64,000 bases of DNA from positions 11,240,001 through 11,304,000 of the forward strand of contig JAWHQI010000060.1 in NCBI GenBank assembly GCA_033032865.1, read 5' to 3'. Below are positions 21,872-33,289 of this stretch, one piece after another. Position 1 is the stretch's first letter. Each line of letters starts with the position of its first letter. This DNA comes from Dactylorhiza incarnata (Eukaryota; Streptophyta; Magnoliopsida; Asparagales; Orchidaceae). The translations under genes were made by a program, and so were the position numbers. The notes under the pieces are model-generated. The model ran no database searches and was not told the origin of the DNA. It was given only the letters and a program-made list of their open reading frames with translations.

Positions 21872-23460
21872 TTCTCCTTGCGCCTTGCGCCTTCGCTATG
21901 ATAATGGTGAGAAATATACTTGTAGATAACTACAAAACATAATGATAAAGGAGTTGTGTTTTAATCTTCATGCCCAGGTACTCCACATCAAAATGCTGTT
22001 GCAGAGTAGAAGAATAAACATATTTTGGATATCATTAGGTGCCTACTTGAAGAGATGAATGTGCCCAACTATGGATGAAGGGTTTTTAACCACTGTATAT
22101 TTAATCAATAGGTTGCCCGTTGCATGCAGGAACCATGAGTCCCAAATATCCCTCGCAAGTTCTATAGCTGAATGAACCATTCTTTAGTGTACCATTCAAA
22201 AACTTTGAGTGTGTTACTTTTGTACTGTTAGGATGGTTGTTTTCATTTAACAACATAAACAACAAAGATGCACTTAACAATTGTGATCACAAATCTTGGA
22301 TTCTTTATTAGGGTGGTTGTTTCTATTGCTGCTCACGAATCTTGGATTCTTTATTAGGTGAATGTAAAAAATGTTTTTCTTCGTGGAGATCTCCATGAAG
22401 AAACCCGCCTGATCTTTCTGTTCTTCAAGAGTATGCTTGTAAACTTAAGCAGGCTATTTATAGGCTTAAACAATCGCCTAGAGTTTGGTTTGCAAAATTG
22501 AGTGTCAATCTCTCAACATGGAATTCACATTGAGTACATGTGATCATTTCGTCTTTATCCATAAGACTATGGACCATCTTATCCTTCTAGTTGTACATGT
22601 TGATGATATCATTATTACGAGTGATGAAAGTCATATTGAAACTATCAACAAAGATATGACTGTTTAGATTAAATACTTTGTTTTATTACGCTACTTTCTT
22701 GAGATTGAGGTGGACGAATCCAAACATGGTATTTTTATATCTCAGAGGAAATGTGTCCTTGATCTACTTGCTGGACATGAATATTTAGGGGTAAAATCAG
22801 TGGACAATCCTATTTGCCCTAGCTATAATATACATCAAGATGATTCTTCTAACATTGGATAAGAAATTATAGTTTTTAGAAAATTGGGGCAAGTTAATTT
22901 ATCTAACGATCTCTAGATCTGACATTACCTTTGCGATCAGTCTTGCCAGTCAGTTTATGCATGATCCCAAGATCCATCATTGTGAAGTCGTCCTCCGTAT
23001 TCTCAAATATCTCATGAAATCACCAGAAAGGGGTATTGTGTTTAAAGATCATGGTCATCTGAACATGTCCGGTTATTGCGATGCTGACTGGGCTGGGTAA
23101 TGATTGAAGATCGACTAGGGGGTATTCTATATTTATTGGAGGGAACCTTGTTGCTTGGTTATGCTAGATCCTCCGCCGACGCCGAAGCATAATATAGAGC
23201 CATGACCTTAGCTACGTGTGAATTGATTTGGCTTAACTTCCTCTTAGGGGAAATTGGAGTGTTGATTCGTGACGTTGTTCCACTCTATTGTGACAATCAA
23301 ACTACAATCCATATCACATCCAATCACTTGTTTCATGAAAGAAGTAACTGTATAGATATTGACCGTCATTAACCAATTGACCATTATGTTTACTAAGGCA
23401 ATATATGGGTGGACTCTCTATCTGAACTGCGCTTGGGAATATGATTATGCTATCATTTAA
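21872..23460 (+). pseudogene. copia integrase-RT-RNase H remnant (segment 3 of split element)
   Basis: Plus-strand continuation of the copia element. The second integrase Asp is in LRYDNGEKY (about 21883-21910) and the Glu region resembles TPHQNAVAE (about 21975-22000). RT follows: VNVKNVFLRGDLHEE (about 22360-22400) and VHVDDIIITSDES with the VDD catalytic motif (about 22595-22630). RNase H fragments include GYCDADWAG (about 23075-23097). There are many stops and shifts. No 3' LTR could be identified. It ends in a degraded 'FTKA' region near 23390. Confidence 0.85.
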
Positions 23461-24000
23461 TTTCCTTAGCGAAAACTATAAATTCAATAAGCTGATTCAT
23501 TCAAATTGAAATCTGTTTGTGTAACTGCAGCTTTATAATATTTTAGCTTTGTGCATGCAACTTAGGTAAACTTTATTTCGAGGTATCAATGTACCCTTAT
23601 TTGAATATGTAAGGAAAATATGATCATTGCTATGAATTCTAGAATTATATTGCTAAGCTAGCATGTTCAGCCAACATCAGATTCAGTTGAATGTGCATGG
23701 TTTCAGTTTTCTGTACTTCTCTTTTTTGCAGGCCTCTAAAATGCACGATGATGTTGAATCCACGATGATGACTGTATTCTTGAATTTACCAGGGCATTGT
23801 GCCATGAATTTGTATTTCCCTTGGCATGAGCGTCATCTTGTTGTTGAAAGCATTGTAAGACCAAGGCTTCTGTCTTTCTTCTCTATTCAAATCCTTAACT
23901 CATATGTGAGGCTATTAGGCTCTTGGAACATCTTTTTTTTTTTTGTAGGATTGTAGTTGTTGACTTGTGGTGGTGTATCTTCTTAGGCAATTGAGGCTCT
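23461..24000. other. Non-coding DNA with an exon-like island
   Basis: No element recognised. Positions 23732-23854 are bounded by a TTTTTTGCAG acceptor and a GTAAGA donor and form an open 41-codon stretch (starts ASKMHDDVEST, ends HLVVESI). It could be an internal exon of a host gene or a captured piece. I do not recognise the protein. No neighbouring exon was found. Confidence 0.3.
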
Positions 24001-25460
24001 GTTTGTCAGAGTTGTGGCGTATGAGCGGTGGTAGTGCGGAACTGTGGTTGAAAATGCAATGATGATAGCTTCCATACGTTTCAAAGTTATGTGATAGTTT
24101 TTTTGGGGGCTAAAATTTCACTATTTGATGTCTGAGTATTCACAAATGCTGAAGCTTGACTACGCATGCATGACAATGGTGACTTCTTAAATCTAAAACG
24201 TCGTTTTGAAAAATAGCATTCATGACTGCACATACCCAAACACTACCCGCTTTTTTATACCTGCATTTTTTGCAATTATAGGTATTTTGCAAAAGTTTCT
24301 TCAATTAGGGAATTTTAAGCTGGAGTATACATTGATTCATTTTCAACTAAACAGATGGTAAGGAACATGTCAACCCTCAAGTGTGTGGTGTTCATATATT
24401 TTGGTAATCAACTTTGTTACATTTGTGTGTCGGTGCTGGCGGTTTGAGATTACTAGTAAACTTAGAATGAACTCGTTAGTACTTAACTAAGTATTTACTT
24501 GAGGATGAATAATTATTGCAAAATCTGTTAAGACACGCGAGAGTATTGGTTTAGTCTCATATCAGATAGGTGGATGAATGTTGATGCATAAATACCACAT
24601 GGTTTCCATGATCAATGTACTAAAACTACTATTGGTATATTTGGTGCAATTTCAGTTCCTTTTAGTTCTCGCTCCCTAGCATAGTCGATGATTTTAGTGA
24701 GAAAAGTATATTCACGCGGTCTGTGGTTCTCATGATACATGGTTGAGTGCGCTTAGTGTAAAATGCTTGTGTTAAAAAAAGCGTATGTTTGAGAGGGTGT
24801 GGTCGCCTACGTGGAGAGCTCTCACGTCCATACGGAATTGTTAAGCCACGCAAGAATATTATTGTAGTCCCCCGTTGGATAAGCGGAAAATATGTTGGCA
24901 TAGAAAGACCATGTTCTTGGCCCAACTTCGCCTCCCTCTTTGGTTCCGGCTCCTTAACATAGTGATCCTTAAATATAAGGGTTTTATTTAATTAGAACAT
25001 TCATTATTGACAACCCAGTGGTTCCTCTACTGCTAATCAGTAATTGCCCAGTATTATGTTCTATCAGGAATAGACATTTGTGCATGCCAGTCGTAACTAC
25101 TTAATACCTAAATTTTAAATAGAATCAGATTAATCAGAGTTTTTTTTTCCTTATATACTGGGGTTGTTTTTGGGTTAGTACTTTAGGTCTAGTATTTGTG
25201 TTTCTTATTCTTTCATAAAATCAGGTGGTTGGCTAAACTTGTACATCAACAACATAAACAGAGTTAAACTTTCCATGCAAAACATGGATTTGCTATGTTC
25301 TTTAATATACATGAGGTTATATGTTTACCTACGCATATCATAAATGTCTATCCGCAGATCAACTTTTTCTAATTTACAAATTGTTATCCGCAAACCAATT
25401 TCAGACTTGAGCATTTGATATCTTTGTTCTCCTGAGCAGGGCCCGACAACGAAGGAACAT
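24001..25460. other. AT-rich non-coding DNA with a diverged duplication
   Basis: Two related stretches at about 24525-24690 and 24835-24965 align loosely; both contain TGTTAAG(A/C)CACGC and later a CTCCCTAGCATAG- or CTCCTTAACATAG-like block. Each has a motif like the plant snRNA upstream element (AGTCTCATATC, AGTCCCCCGTT) with a TATA-like sequence about 22-24 bases downstream. No snRNA body follows. Nothing else is recognised. Confidence 0.35.
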
Positions 25461-25593
25461 CTCCGACGACTTTCTGAGCACTTCAATGTGTGCACGGATC
25501 GTCTTTCTTCCTCAACTCGGTCTCTATCCGCGCATTTATTTTATGAATCACGATCCGTGCACACATTGAAGTGATTAGAAGGTCGTTGGGACG
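25461..25593. repeat. Long hairpin (inverted repeat)
   Basis: A perfect 24-bp inverted repeat (25479-25502 with 25550-25573) lies inside a longer imperfect stem reaching about 25461 and 25593, with a 47-base loop. It could be a small foldback transposon or a small-RNA hairpin precursor. Confidence 0.8.
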
Positions 25594-25602
25594 CTCACGT
25601 CC

Positions 25603-25700
25603 GCCCCTTGGCACAACACAAAATAGTCACTTAGAATGCACCCTCTAGTCAGCCCCTTGGCACAACACAAAATAGTCACTTAGAATGCACCCTCTAGTCA
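25603..25700. repeat. Perfect 49-bp tandem duplication
   Basis: Two identical 49-bp units (25603-25651 and 25652-25700), beginning GCCCCTTGGCAC. Identity points to a recent duplication. Confidence 0.95.
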
Positions 25701-26099
25701 TCATAGGCTCTAATATCACATCGATCATCACATTTACAAGAATCCAACACCATGTAACCATCTTAAGGCCAAAACCTAACTCATCGGCCATCGTACCCAG
25801 TTATTTCTGATACTTCTACATAAACCATATTATGACAAATCAATAATTGGTCGTCTTCGTAAGGGGGTTTTCACCACTTACCTAATTTCCATTATGTATT
25901 TCCACATCCACGAAATCCAACCCGCATCCACCCTAAAGCGAAGGCGAAATCATACTTGCATAGATTCATATCAGTGTTCTCGCGTATATGGCATGCCTAA
26001 ATGATCGCAGCATCACAAACACAGCCATAGTCAACTCGATGACCTTCATCACATGAAGCCTATCTCGGAATTCTACATCGAGTAATTGAAATATAAAAC
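25701..26099. other. No recognised feature
   Basis: I see no gene. A weak primer-site-like sequence (TGATATTAGAGCC on the minus strand near 25708-25720) could mark an old LTR element, but no LTR pair supports it. Confidence 0.2.
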
Positions 26100-26418
26100 T
26101 GTTATGGGTTGCGCCCACTTATCAAGTATCATTTATGTTGTTTACATTTATGAGTCGTCTTGCATTTATGTTGTTTACATTTATGAGTGTTGTTGAGAGA
26201 GTCATGAGTGTTAGTCTTTGTATGTCTATTTGTAGGCGAGTGTTTGTATGAAATGGCAAGCAATAAGTATCTATTTCCCTTTCCCCTTGGTTGAGATATT
26301 TGGTGGCTCTCTCATCTAACGAGCAACCCCTCTTAGGCAGATGCGGTCAAGGATCCATTCTATCCTCTCGCTCCGCCTTCATCACCGCCTCCGGTAACCT
26401 TTTAGTTGGCACGTAACA
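26100..26418 (+). repeat. 5' LTR of a truncated retrotransposon
   Basis: TGTTATGGG...ACGTAACA, 319 bp, followed after two or three bases by a primer site TGGTATCAGACC (26422-26433) of tRNA-Met type. The 3' LTR was not found, so the left boundary rests on the TG end alone. Confidence 0.6.
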
Positions 26419-26421
26419 ACT

Positions 26422-26433
26422 TGGTATCAGACC
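26422..26433 (+). promoter_or_regulatory. Primer binding site, tRNA-Met type
   Basis: TGGTATCAGACC, matching TGGTATCAGAGC at 11 of 12 positions, three bases after the LTR end. Confidence 0.65.
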
Positions 26434-27235
26434 CCTCCTTCCTCGGCACGACACTTCCGCTGCCCCCACTGTTCATCAAGTTAACAGATTAGCACAACTA
26501 GCACGCTCGTACAGAACGCTACGCATCCAATGATCCACTTCATCAAGCTCCCGCACAACATCAGCCCTGCACAATCGCGCCTCCAACGATCAACTTCAAA
26601 GCCACTGGATTTTTTGTCCTTCTCGAGCCCACTGTCGCAATTTTTATTATTATTCTTACTATTTCCCTTGCACCATTGAGCCATGTGCCTTGCTCTTTAT
26701 TCAACTACCTACTTTTAATTGATTAATTAATTATTTCAGTCCAAAGAGAGGTATTTTTATTGAAGGCAATTTAGGGAGACGTCGCGGGTTTCGCGACAAC
26801 TCCAATTTTTCAGAAACCTCCGAGGAATTGAGCCATCCCGTCACCCACTCTTTCTCTCGTGCTACCTCAATCCGTATTCTCCCAGGATAATGGAAGCTAT
26901 CAACAACATGATGCAAACATTCATGGCCTCTATGAACACACATTTGGGACGCCGAGGCACGCCACAAGGATGCCGAAACACGTCATCGGGAGGACATGAC
27001 CACACTCCCTAACAAGTTGAATGATCTTACTGCCGCTATTCCGGGCCTTTCCGGCCATTACTACCCCATCTACTGCTTAAGAGAGCAACGACCAGACACC
27101 GCTGCCGCCACTTCTACGACACGAGCCACCGGCCCCGTACTTACAAAACTTCTACCGCAAGCTCAATTTGAAATGCTCCACATGAAGAGCAAGGTTAATG
27201 CCCTAGTGGTTACGGAGGGGAATATTAATAAATAA
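26434..27235 (+). pseudogene. Possible gag remnant after the 26.1-kb LTR
   Basis: Plus-strand reading gives a Gag-like start (MEAINNMMQTFMASMNTH, from 26890) and, in another frame, an open 79-codon stretch at 26996-27235. The match to any Gag family is weak and rests mainly on its position after LTR and primer site. No pol follows. Confidence 0.35.
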
Positions 27236-27391
27236 CCTCTCTGTCATATAGATGATGTAATTGTAGCTGCTATATTAAGTAAATAGCAAGTGGGCTAGGC
27301 TAACTATCAGTATGGGCCAAGTTTCAATGTAATCTTTAGTATGTAAGAAAGATATAAGTCGGTATGATACGAAACTCAAGTCCACCGCTTA

Positions 27392-27492
27392 GGCTCTGTT
27401 TGGGGGAACTTATTTTCACCGATCAAGCGGTTACGACCGTATGAACCGGACCTTAATTTGACCGGTGAAAATAAGTCCCCCCAAACGGAGCC
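27392..27492. mobile_element. Tourist-like MITE, short copy (TSD TTA)
   Basis: 101-bp element with terminal inverted repeats GGCTCTGTTTGGGG / CCCCCAAACGGAGCC and TTA duplications at 27389-27391 and 27493-27495. It is an internally shortened version of the element at 45230-45359. TTA duplications and GG(C)...GTTTGG ends are typical of Tourist/PIF-Harbinger MITEs. Confidence 0.85.
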
Positions 27493-27779
27493 TTAAGCAG
27501 TTGTATAAAAGGAAGAATGGTTGTAATGCACAACGGTAGAACTAATAGAAAACTCTACTTTTTTAGCTTCAAACTATATCTGCTTCTATCCTAACAGTAC
27601 ATGCAAGGATGGATGAATACTCATAAATCCTTATACTTCTCCAGAGGTGAGCTAATGGAGCTAAAAGTATAAAAATTATTTACATGATAAAATTTAGGGA
27701 CTTCTACACAAATTCATCTAGTAATTTAATGGAATTGACAGAACAAAAAAGTTACTTATCAACTCGTCGGATTGATTGA

Positions 27780-28989
27780 CTACAACAACAACAACACTCA
27801 AGTCTTTATCCCACTATAGTGGGGTTGGCTATATGGATCCTTTGTCGCCATTGCGCCCTATCTTTAGTCATAATCTCACTAATGCCTAAGTACATAATGT
27901 CTTTCCTTATAGTTTCATTCAAAGTCTTTATTGGTCTACCCCTCCCTCGCTTAACATGTCTAGTGACTAAACTCTCACAACGCATAACATGTGCCTCTAA
28001 TGATCTCCTTTGGTCGAGCTTCTCGCATCCTCTCTGCAAATGGTGACACTCCTGTCTTATCCCTGATACATTCATTCCTAATTTTATCCAGTCTCGTGTG
28101 TCCACACATCCACCTAAGCATTCTTATCTTCGCAACTCCCATTTTTTTCTCGCGCACAATTCATTGCCAAACACTCAGAACCATAGAGCATCGCTGGTCT
28201 AATTGCAATATGGTAAAACTTGTCTTTAAGTTTTAATGGTACTTTACGATCACATAAGATCCTTGACGCGCATCTCCACTTCAACCAACCTGCTGGGATT
28301 CTATGTATCACATCTTTATTAACACCTCCATCTTTTTGAATTATCGATCAAAGATATTTAAAGCACTCACTGCGGGAAATGTCTTGATCACCCGACTTAA
28401 TAACGAAGTCATCCGTCCTTCTTGCACTGCTAAATTTATGCTCCATATACCCCGTCTTTGCCCTGCCCAACCTAAAACCCTTCTTTTCTAAAGTGTCTCG
28501 CCAAGATTCAAGTTTCGTGTTTACACCCTCGCGCGTCTCATCAACCAAAACGATATCATCCGCAAGCAATAAACACTAAGGCATTGCTTGTTGGATATGT
28601 CCGGCGAGCTCATCTAAGATAAGGGTAAAGAGATAAGGGCTTAAAGCTGAACCTTGATGTAAGCCAACAGTGATAGGGAATTCTTGTGTTAATCCTCCAG
28701 ATGGCGTCACCCTCGTCACTAAATTTGTGTTCATATCTTCGATTATGTTAATGTATGATACATTTACAGCTTTATTTTCTAAAAATCTCCATAAATCTCT
28801 CTTGGAACCCAATCATAAGCCTTCTCAAGATCAATAAACAACATATGCAAATCTTGTTTTCTTTCTCGATATTTGTCAATGAGTCTCCTCAAGAGATGTA
28901 TAGCTTCCATGGTCGACCGCCCTGTCATGAATCCAAATTGATTATCCGAGATGCTAGTCTCTCATCTTACTCTTCTTTCTATTACTTGT
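27780..28989 (-). mobile_element. RTE-clade LINE, 5'-truncated
   Basis: The minus strand encodes the C-terminal half of an RTE-type reverse transcriptase: DNQFGFMTGRSTMEAIHLLR (about 28880-28945), EFPITVGLHQGSALSPYLF (about 28620-28690), MLADDIVLVDETREG (about 28525-28569), then a C-terminal region ending DRAQWRQRIHIANPT near 27816. It is broken by a few frameshifts. The 3' end has the (TTG)n-type tail (plus strand TACAACAACAACAACAC from 27781). A candidate duplication TTGATTGA occurs at 27772-27779 and 28990-28997. Endonuclease and early RT are missing, as is usual for truncated LINEs. Confidence 0.92.
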
Positions 28990-28997
28990 TTGATTGA

Positions 28998-30000
28998 TTT
29001 ACTATTGAAACAAAATTAGGTGCAGTCCCAGCAAACAAACAAATTTATTGCCAGATGAATTGTTAGTTATAGGATTGGTGTTAGGTGCCTGGGATTGAGA
29101 CCTTGTCATGGGATGGTGGAGAATTGGATCGAAGTCGAAGCTCCTCTCTTTGGTCTTTCCTTGATAACTCCGTCGAGGACGTATGGTGGAATCCCTAGAT
29201 CGAAGAGGAATGAGAGGGAGAGAGATAGAGGGATAGATGAAATAGGAAAGAACGGGAGAAGAAGGAAGCCTCGAAGTGGCTGGAGACCAAGGTAGGGGAA
29301 GATAAGATTATTAAGTTTTGGCATCCCCATTCGGCCATCACTACTTCCTATGAGCATAAATACTCATGGATAAAATACATGAAAATTCCCTAAAATATTA
29401 AAATGTGAAACAGTACTAACAAAGTGGTAATAATAAATTTTTTTTGAAAGACAAACTGTGTTGTCATGCTTTTGTGGTCTTCTGGTTTGTAAATGTGCGT
29501 CCCCAGAATGCATCCTTAGCAATTGACATGGGAAACTAGTGAAATTTTCTAATTTTGACAAAGTTGAATCCATTCCTTTCGATTGTTGCTTGTGCAATAA
29601 TTTGACACTATTTGCTAATTGAATCTACTTTTCTATGCATTCCTGGATGAGGGTCCTTTCTACGCCGGCACACAAGCCTTTGATCTTCATCCTGTCCAAT
29701 TGTTCTGTCCAAATAGTTCTCGCAACTGTCAGAATGCAGCAAGGACAGGTGGAAGCTGATTTCTGTTGGAAGCGCAATTGTTGTAGTGTGCAAGGAAATT
29801 AAAATTCGATCACTGTTGTAGTGGAAAGGGGATCATAAAGACGTTCATTCTGCACTGTTGCTAAACAATGCGATCTCCTTAGAAGAACTGATTGAGTTCA
29901 ACTTTGTTTTGCTTAAATGGGATTAGGTTTTGTTTTATTCTTGTCTTTGTTTATTGGCGGGATCCTTTATTTAATGTGCTATTACATGAGTATACCGGAT
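28998..30000. other. No recognised gene
   Basis: I see nothing I can name. A purine-rich stretch at 29205-29290 resembles the leader of an LTR element, but no ends were found. Confidence 0.3.
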
Positions 30001-30009
30001 CGTCCTCCT

Positions 30010-30170
30010 AGAAAACATGCTAGAGCTCGGCCCGAGCTCTTAATAAGAGCCGTTAAAAACAGCTCTTATTAAGAGCCGGCCCACGACTCTTATTAGAGCC
30101 GTTGGCCACATGGCATGCCATGTGGCCAACGGCTCTAATAAGAGCCGTTGGTTTTTATAATTTTTTTTTA
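30010..30170. repeat. Palindrome-rich region with perfect 58-bp palindrome
   Basis: The region repeats AGAGCCGTT and CTCTTATTAAGAGC-type inverted motifs. Positions 30087-30144 are one perfect palindrome centred on GGCATGCC at 30115/30116. It lies about 145-280 bases upstream of the hAT transposase start and may be its 5' subterminal region. Confidence 0.85.
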
Positions 30171-30221
30171 TTTTTTTAATATTTTATAAATAATTAAAAT
30201 ATTATTATTTTAAAAAAAAAT

Positions 30222-30231
30222 CTTATAAATA
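30222..30231 (+). promoter_or_regulatory. TATA box of the hAT element
   Basis: CTTATAAATA sixty bases before the ATG at 30291, followed by a CT-rich leader of the kind common in plant promoters. Confidence 0.5.
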
Positions 30232-30290
30232 ACTCCCCTCTCACTTCTCTAGTTCTCTCTCACTCCTTCTCTCTCACTCTCTCTCATCTA

Positions 30291-32240
30291 ATGACATCGT
30301 CCTCCTCAACGCCAGCGTCGTCTTTTCAAAGTACGCCTGAGGTGGTGGAGCACCATCGTACGACGGCTATTTGGGAGCATTTCGATATGATTATAGTCGG
30401 CACCGAAAAGAAGGCGCGATGCAAATTATGCTCAAAGTTACTAGCAATCAGCGGCAACTCGACGCTAGCATGACACCTTAAGTCTTGCATTTCGAAACAA
30501 GCTCCCGAGTCATGTCAATCCCAAATTTCAGGAGCAGGCCAAATTTGGACGTACGATCAACTTCAACAACGAGAGTTGCAGACGAAGTTCGTCATCAGAC
30601 GTGGGTTGCCATTCAGCACCTTCGACAATGAGGATTCGTCTGAGTACATACATCAAGGGCTTCAGCCTAAATATCAAAAAGTTAGTAGATCCTCTCTTAG
30701 GCGCGACGCCCTTAAATTTTATTTAGAAGCAAAACAAGAACTTATAAATTATTTTGAAAATTTTGAGGGACGTGTGAGTTTAACGAGCGACGTTTGGACT
30801 AGTAACTTAAGATTAGGATTAGCGTATATGTGTATCACATGTCATTGGATTGATCCCGTTTCATGAGAGCAAAATAAACGCGTAATTTGGTTTGCAGGTT
30901 TTGAATTCCCGCACACGGGTAAAGCTATATATCAAGTAATTATGAAATGTGTGTGGGAATTTAAAATTAAAGATAAAATAATGAGTATTTCTTTTGATAA
31001 CGCCACTAATAATACCGTCGCATTTGAGTGGATGAAACGCGATTTAAAACCAATGCTAGACGACGCATTTTTTCACACTATATGTGTTTATCACGTCTTA
31101 AATTTAGTGGTACAAGATAGTTTAAAGGCTATGAAAGTCTATATTTCTAAAATCCGAGAAATGCTCAAAACTATCTATTGCACTAAGCAACGAGCTCAAG
31201 ATTTTAAAAAATTTGCTAACGCACCAGGATTTTTTTTTTAAAACCTCAATTTGATATGCCTATTAGATGGAACTCAACTTATAAAATGTTAAAAAGAGCG
31301 TTCCAACAAAAACAACTTCTTATGGAATATTATAGTTTACTAAATATTACGCATACTTTGACCGACGATGATTGGTCTATATTAGCACATTATATGGATT
31401 TACTAAAATGTTTTTATAGGGCGACTATTTTTTTATCGGGCGTGTATTATCCGACTAGCGCGCTAGTAATTGAAAATTTTGTACATATCACACAAAAATT
31501 TAGCTATTTTAGGCAACACGACGGGTGGCTTCCTCTAATTAATATAATGGAAGAAATTTTTTTAAAATATTATAGAGAAATGCCTCCCATGTTTTCTTGC
31601 GCCGCCGCTTTAAACCCACTATTCAGCGTTGAAGGCGTAGAAAATTTGATAGACGAAATAAATACTAATTTAAACTTAAATATAAATTATGATGAGGATG
31701 ATCCCGTTAGTATTTCAAAATTTAATACTTTTTTTACCGAATGTTATAATTATTACGATAACTTATACGGCTCGCGACCCCGAGAAGAAAGCGCGCAACT
31801 AAGAACGAAAGATGTTTTAAAAAATAAAATTTTAGATTTAGCTTCTAGGAAAAAAAACGCGCACATCTAGTAGTTTAAATGAATTAGGATTATATACGAA
31901 AACACAATTTCGCGATTTTATGAGTACGGAGGAGATCGAAAACTTCGATCTCTTAAATTGGTGGAAAGGTAAATCTAATACCTATCCTATTTTGGCCTAT
32001 ATGACCCGTGATTTACTAACTATCCAAGCTAGTACAGTAGCTTCGGAGTCTGCTTTTTCTCTTAGTGGCAGGGTTTTAAACGAGTGGAGGAGTCGGCTTA
32101 ACGAAGAATCACTGGAAATTTGCATATGCTAAAAGGATTATTTGGATGCTACGAAGAGGAAACAACACATAACGACATTAGAGGATAGCTCGAAGGAGAT
32201 AGAAGACGAGATGAACGCAATGAATTTAGGAGATAATTGA
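30291..32240 (+). pseudogene. hAT (Ac-like) transposase pseudogene
   Basis: Order from N to C: Ser/Thr-rich start MTSSSSTPASS; a BED-type zinc finger with CKLCSKLL, broken by TGA before HLKSC near 30472; the RNase H-like core with VSLTSDVWTS (about 30774-30803) and SISFDNATNN (about 30980-31010); an AFFHTICVYHVLNL segment (about 31065-31107); MPIRWNSTYKMLKRAF (about 31256-31303); and a C-terminal hAT dimerisation domain with NWWKGKSNTYPILAYM and ASESAFSLSGRV (31950-32080). At least four breaks are visible, including TGA after DPVS near 30864 and a T-run frameshift near 31230. It can no longer act. Terminal inverted repeats were not established. Confidence 0.88.
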
Positions 32241-32557
32241 ACGCGTCGCGCACACACTTACGACTCTACGATTGTAATTTACTAATTTTTACTTGAACGA
32301 GCAAAATTTGTAATTTTCTTTATTTAAAATTTCTAATTATAATAAATTTTATTCTTTTTTCGATAAATGCAAATTGTACGAATACGAGTGTACTTTTTTT
32401 TGTTCAATATTAATAAAAATTCCTTTTTTTGTCCATAAGCTTTGAGTTTTTTTTGTCAAGTTTTTAGTATATTAATTCTTAAATATATGTATATATAAAT
32501 ATAATATATATTATATAATATATTTAAAATTTAAAATTTAAATTTTCTTATAAAAAA
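32241..32557. other. AT-rich 3' flank of the hAT pseudogene
   Basis: Very AT-rich, without ORFs or recognised sites. Probably the 3' untranslated part of the hAT element. Confidence 0.4.
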
Positions 32558-32755
32558 GGGCCGAACCGGTCGGGCCCGATCCCGGATCGATCCGGCCTGG
32601 CCCGGCCTGAGGGGCCGGCTCAGCCCCCTTCCTTGGGGTGCTGCCCGAGACCGGCCCGAGCCCGATCTAGTCAAAGATTGGGCTCGGACCGGTTGACTTA
32701 AGACTGAGCCCGATCGGGCCGGCGCCAGCCCGGCCCGATCGGGCCTTTTGTGCAG
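32558..32755. repeat. GC-rich palindromic island (possible hAT subterminal region)
   Basis: An abrupt GC-rich stretch made of overlapping GGGCCCGATC / GATCGGGCC / GGCCGGC motifs in both orientations, inside AT-rich DNA. Such blocks occur near the ends of some plant hAT elements. No TIR or 8-bp duplication could be matched to the 30.0-kb side. Confidence 0.45.
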
Positions 32756-33289
32756 GCTACATATATATACATATACATATATATATACATATATTAGTAT
32801 CTAAACCATTACTCAAAGGTTTGGGTACGATTTGACATATGTCCCTAAAATTTCATTTATTTAAAATAATTTTCTACGATTTTAAACTTTTTTTTTTGAA
32901 ACAGTCCCACTATTCATTTTTGATACAGTCCCACTTTAGGGACCTATTCCATATAGGTTTCCCGGTAATTAACCATATATGTTTTTTTGGTTAACCTTTG
33001 AAATTTGAATTGATCCAGTGATGTGATTATAATTTTTATAAATTGTAAATCCCATATTCTCATTATATTTCTCAGGTGAATAGGGTTTTTGACCCTTCTA
33101 AATCGGAAGGGTCTGTTCATTTATAAGACATTGATTTTCAAAAATTAACTTTCAATCCAATGGAAATATATGCAGAAATTGATATTGAGTTTAATTTTAA
33201 TTTTGTTGTTTGCCGCATAATAATTTTTTATCACATGAATTAACATTTGTGATTTTTGTTTGTTTGGATTGAAGACACGGTTTTCAACA
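32756..33289. other. AT-rich DNA with a TA/CA microsatellite
   Basis: A (TA)n/(TACATA)n repeat occupies about 32757-32800. The rest has no recognised feature. Confidence 0.4.

Noticed and set aside
24001..24250. Possible MITE beginning GGCTCTGTTTGTCAGAG
   Set aside because: No matching inverted end or target duplication could be found.
25701..25725. Primer-site-like TGATATTAGAGCC on the minus strand
   Set aside because: Only 10 of 12 bases fit, and no LTR or gag is next to it.
30000..32760. Full boundaries for the 30-kb hAT element
   Set aside because: The GC-rich blocks on both sides could be its ends, but no inverted ends or 8-bp duplication matched, so only the transposase pseudogene is annotated.
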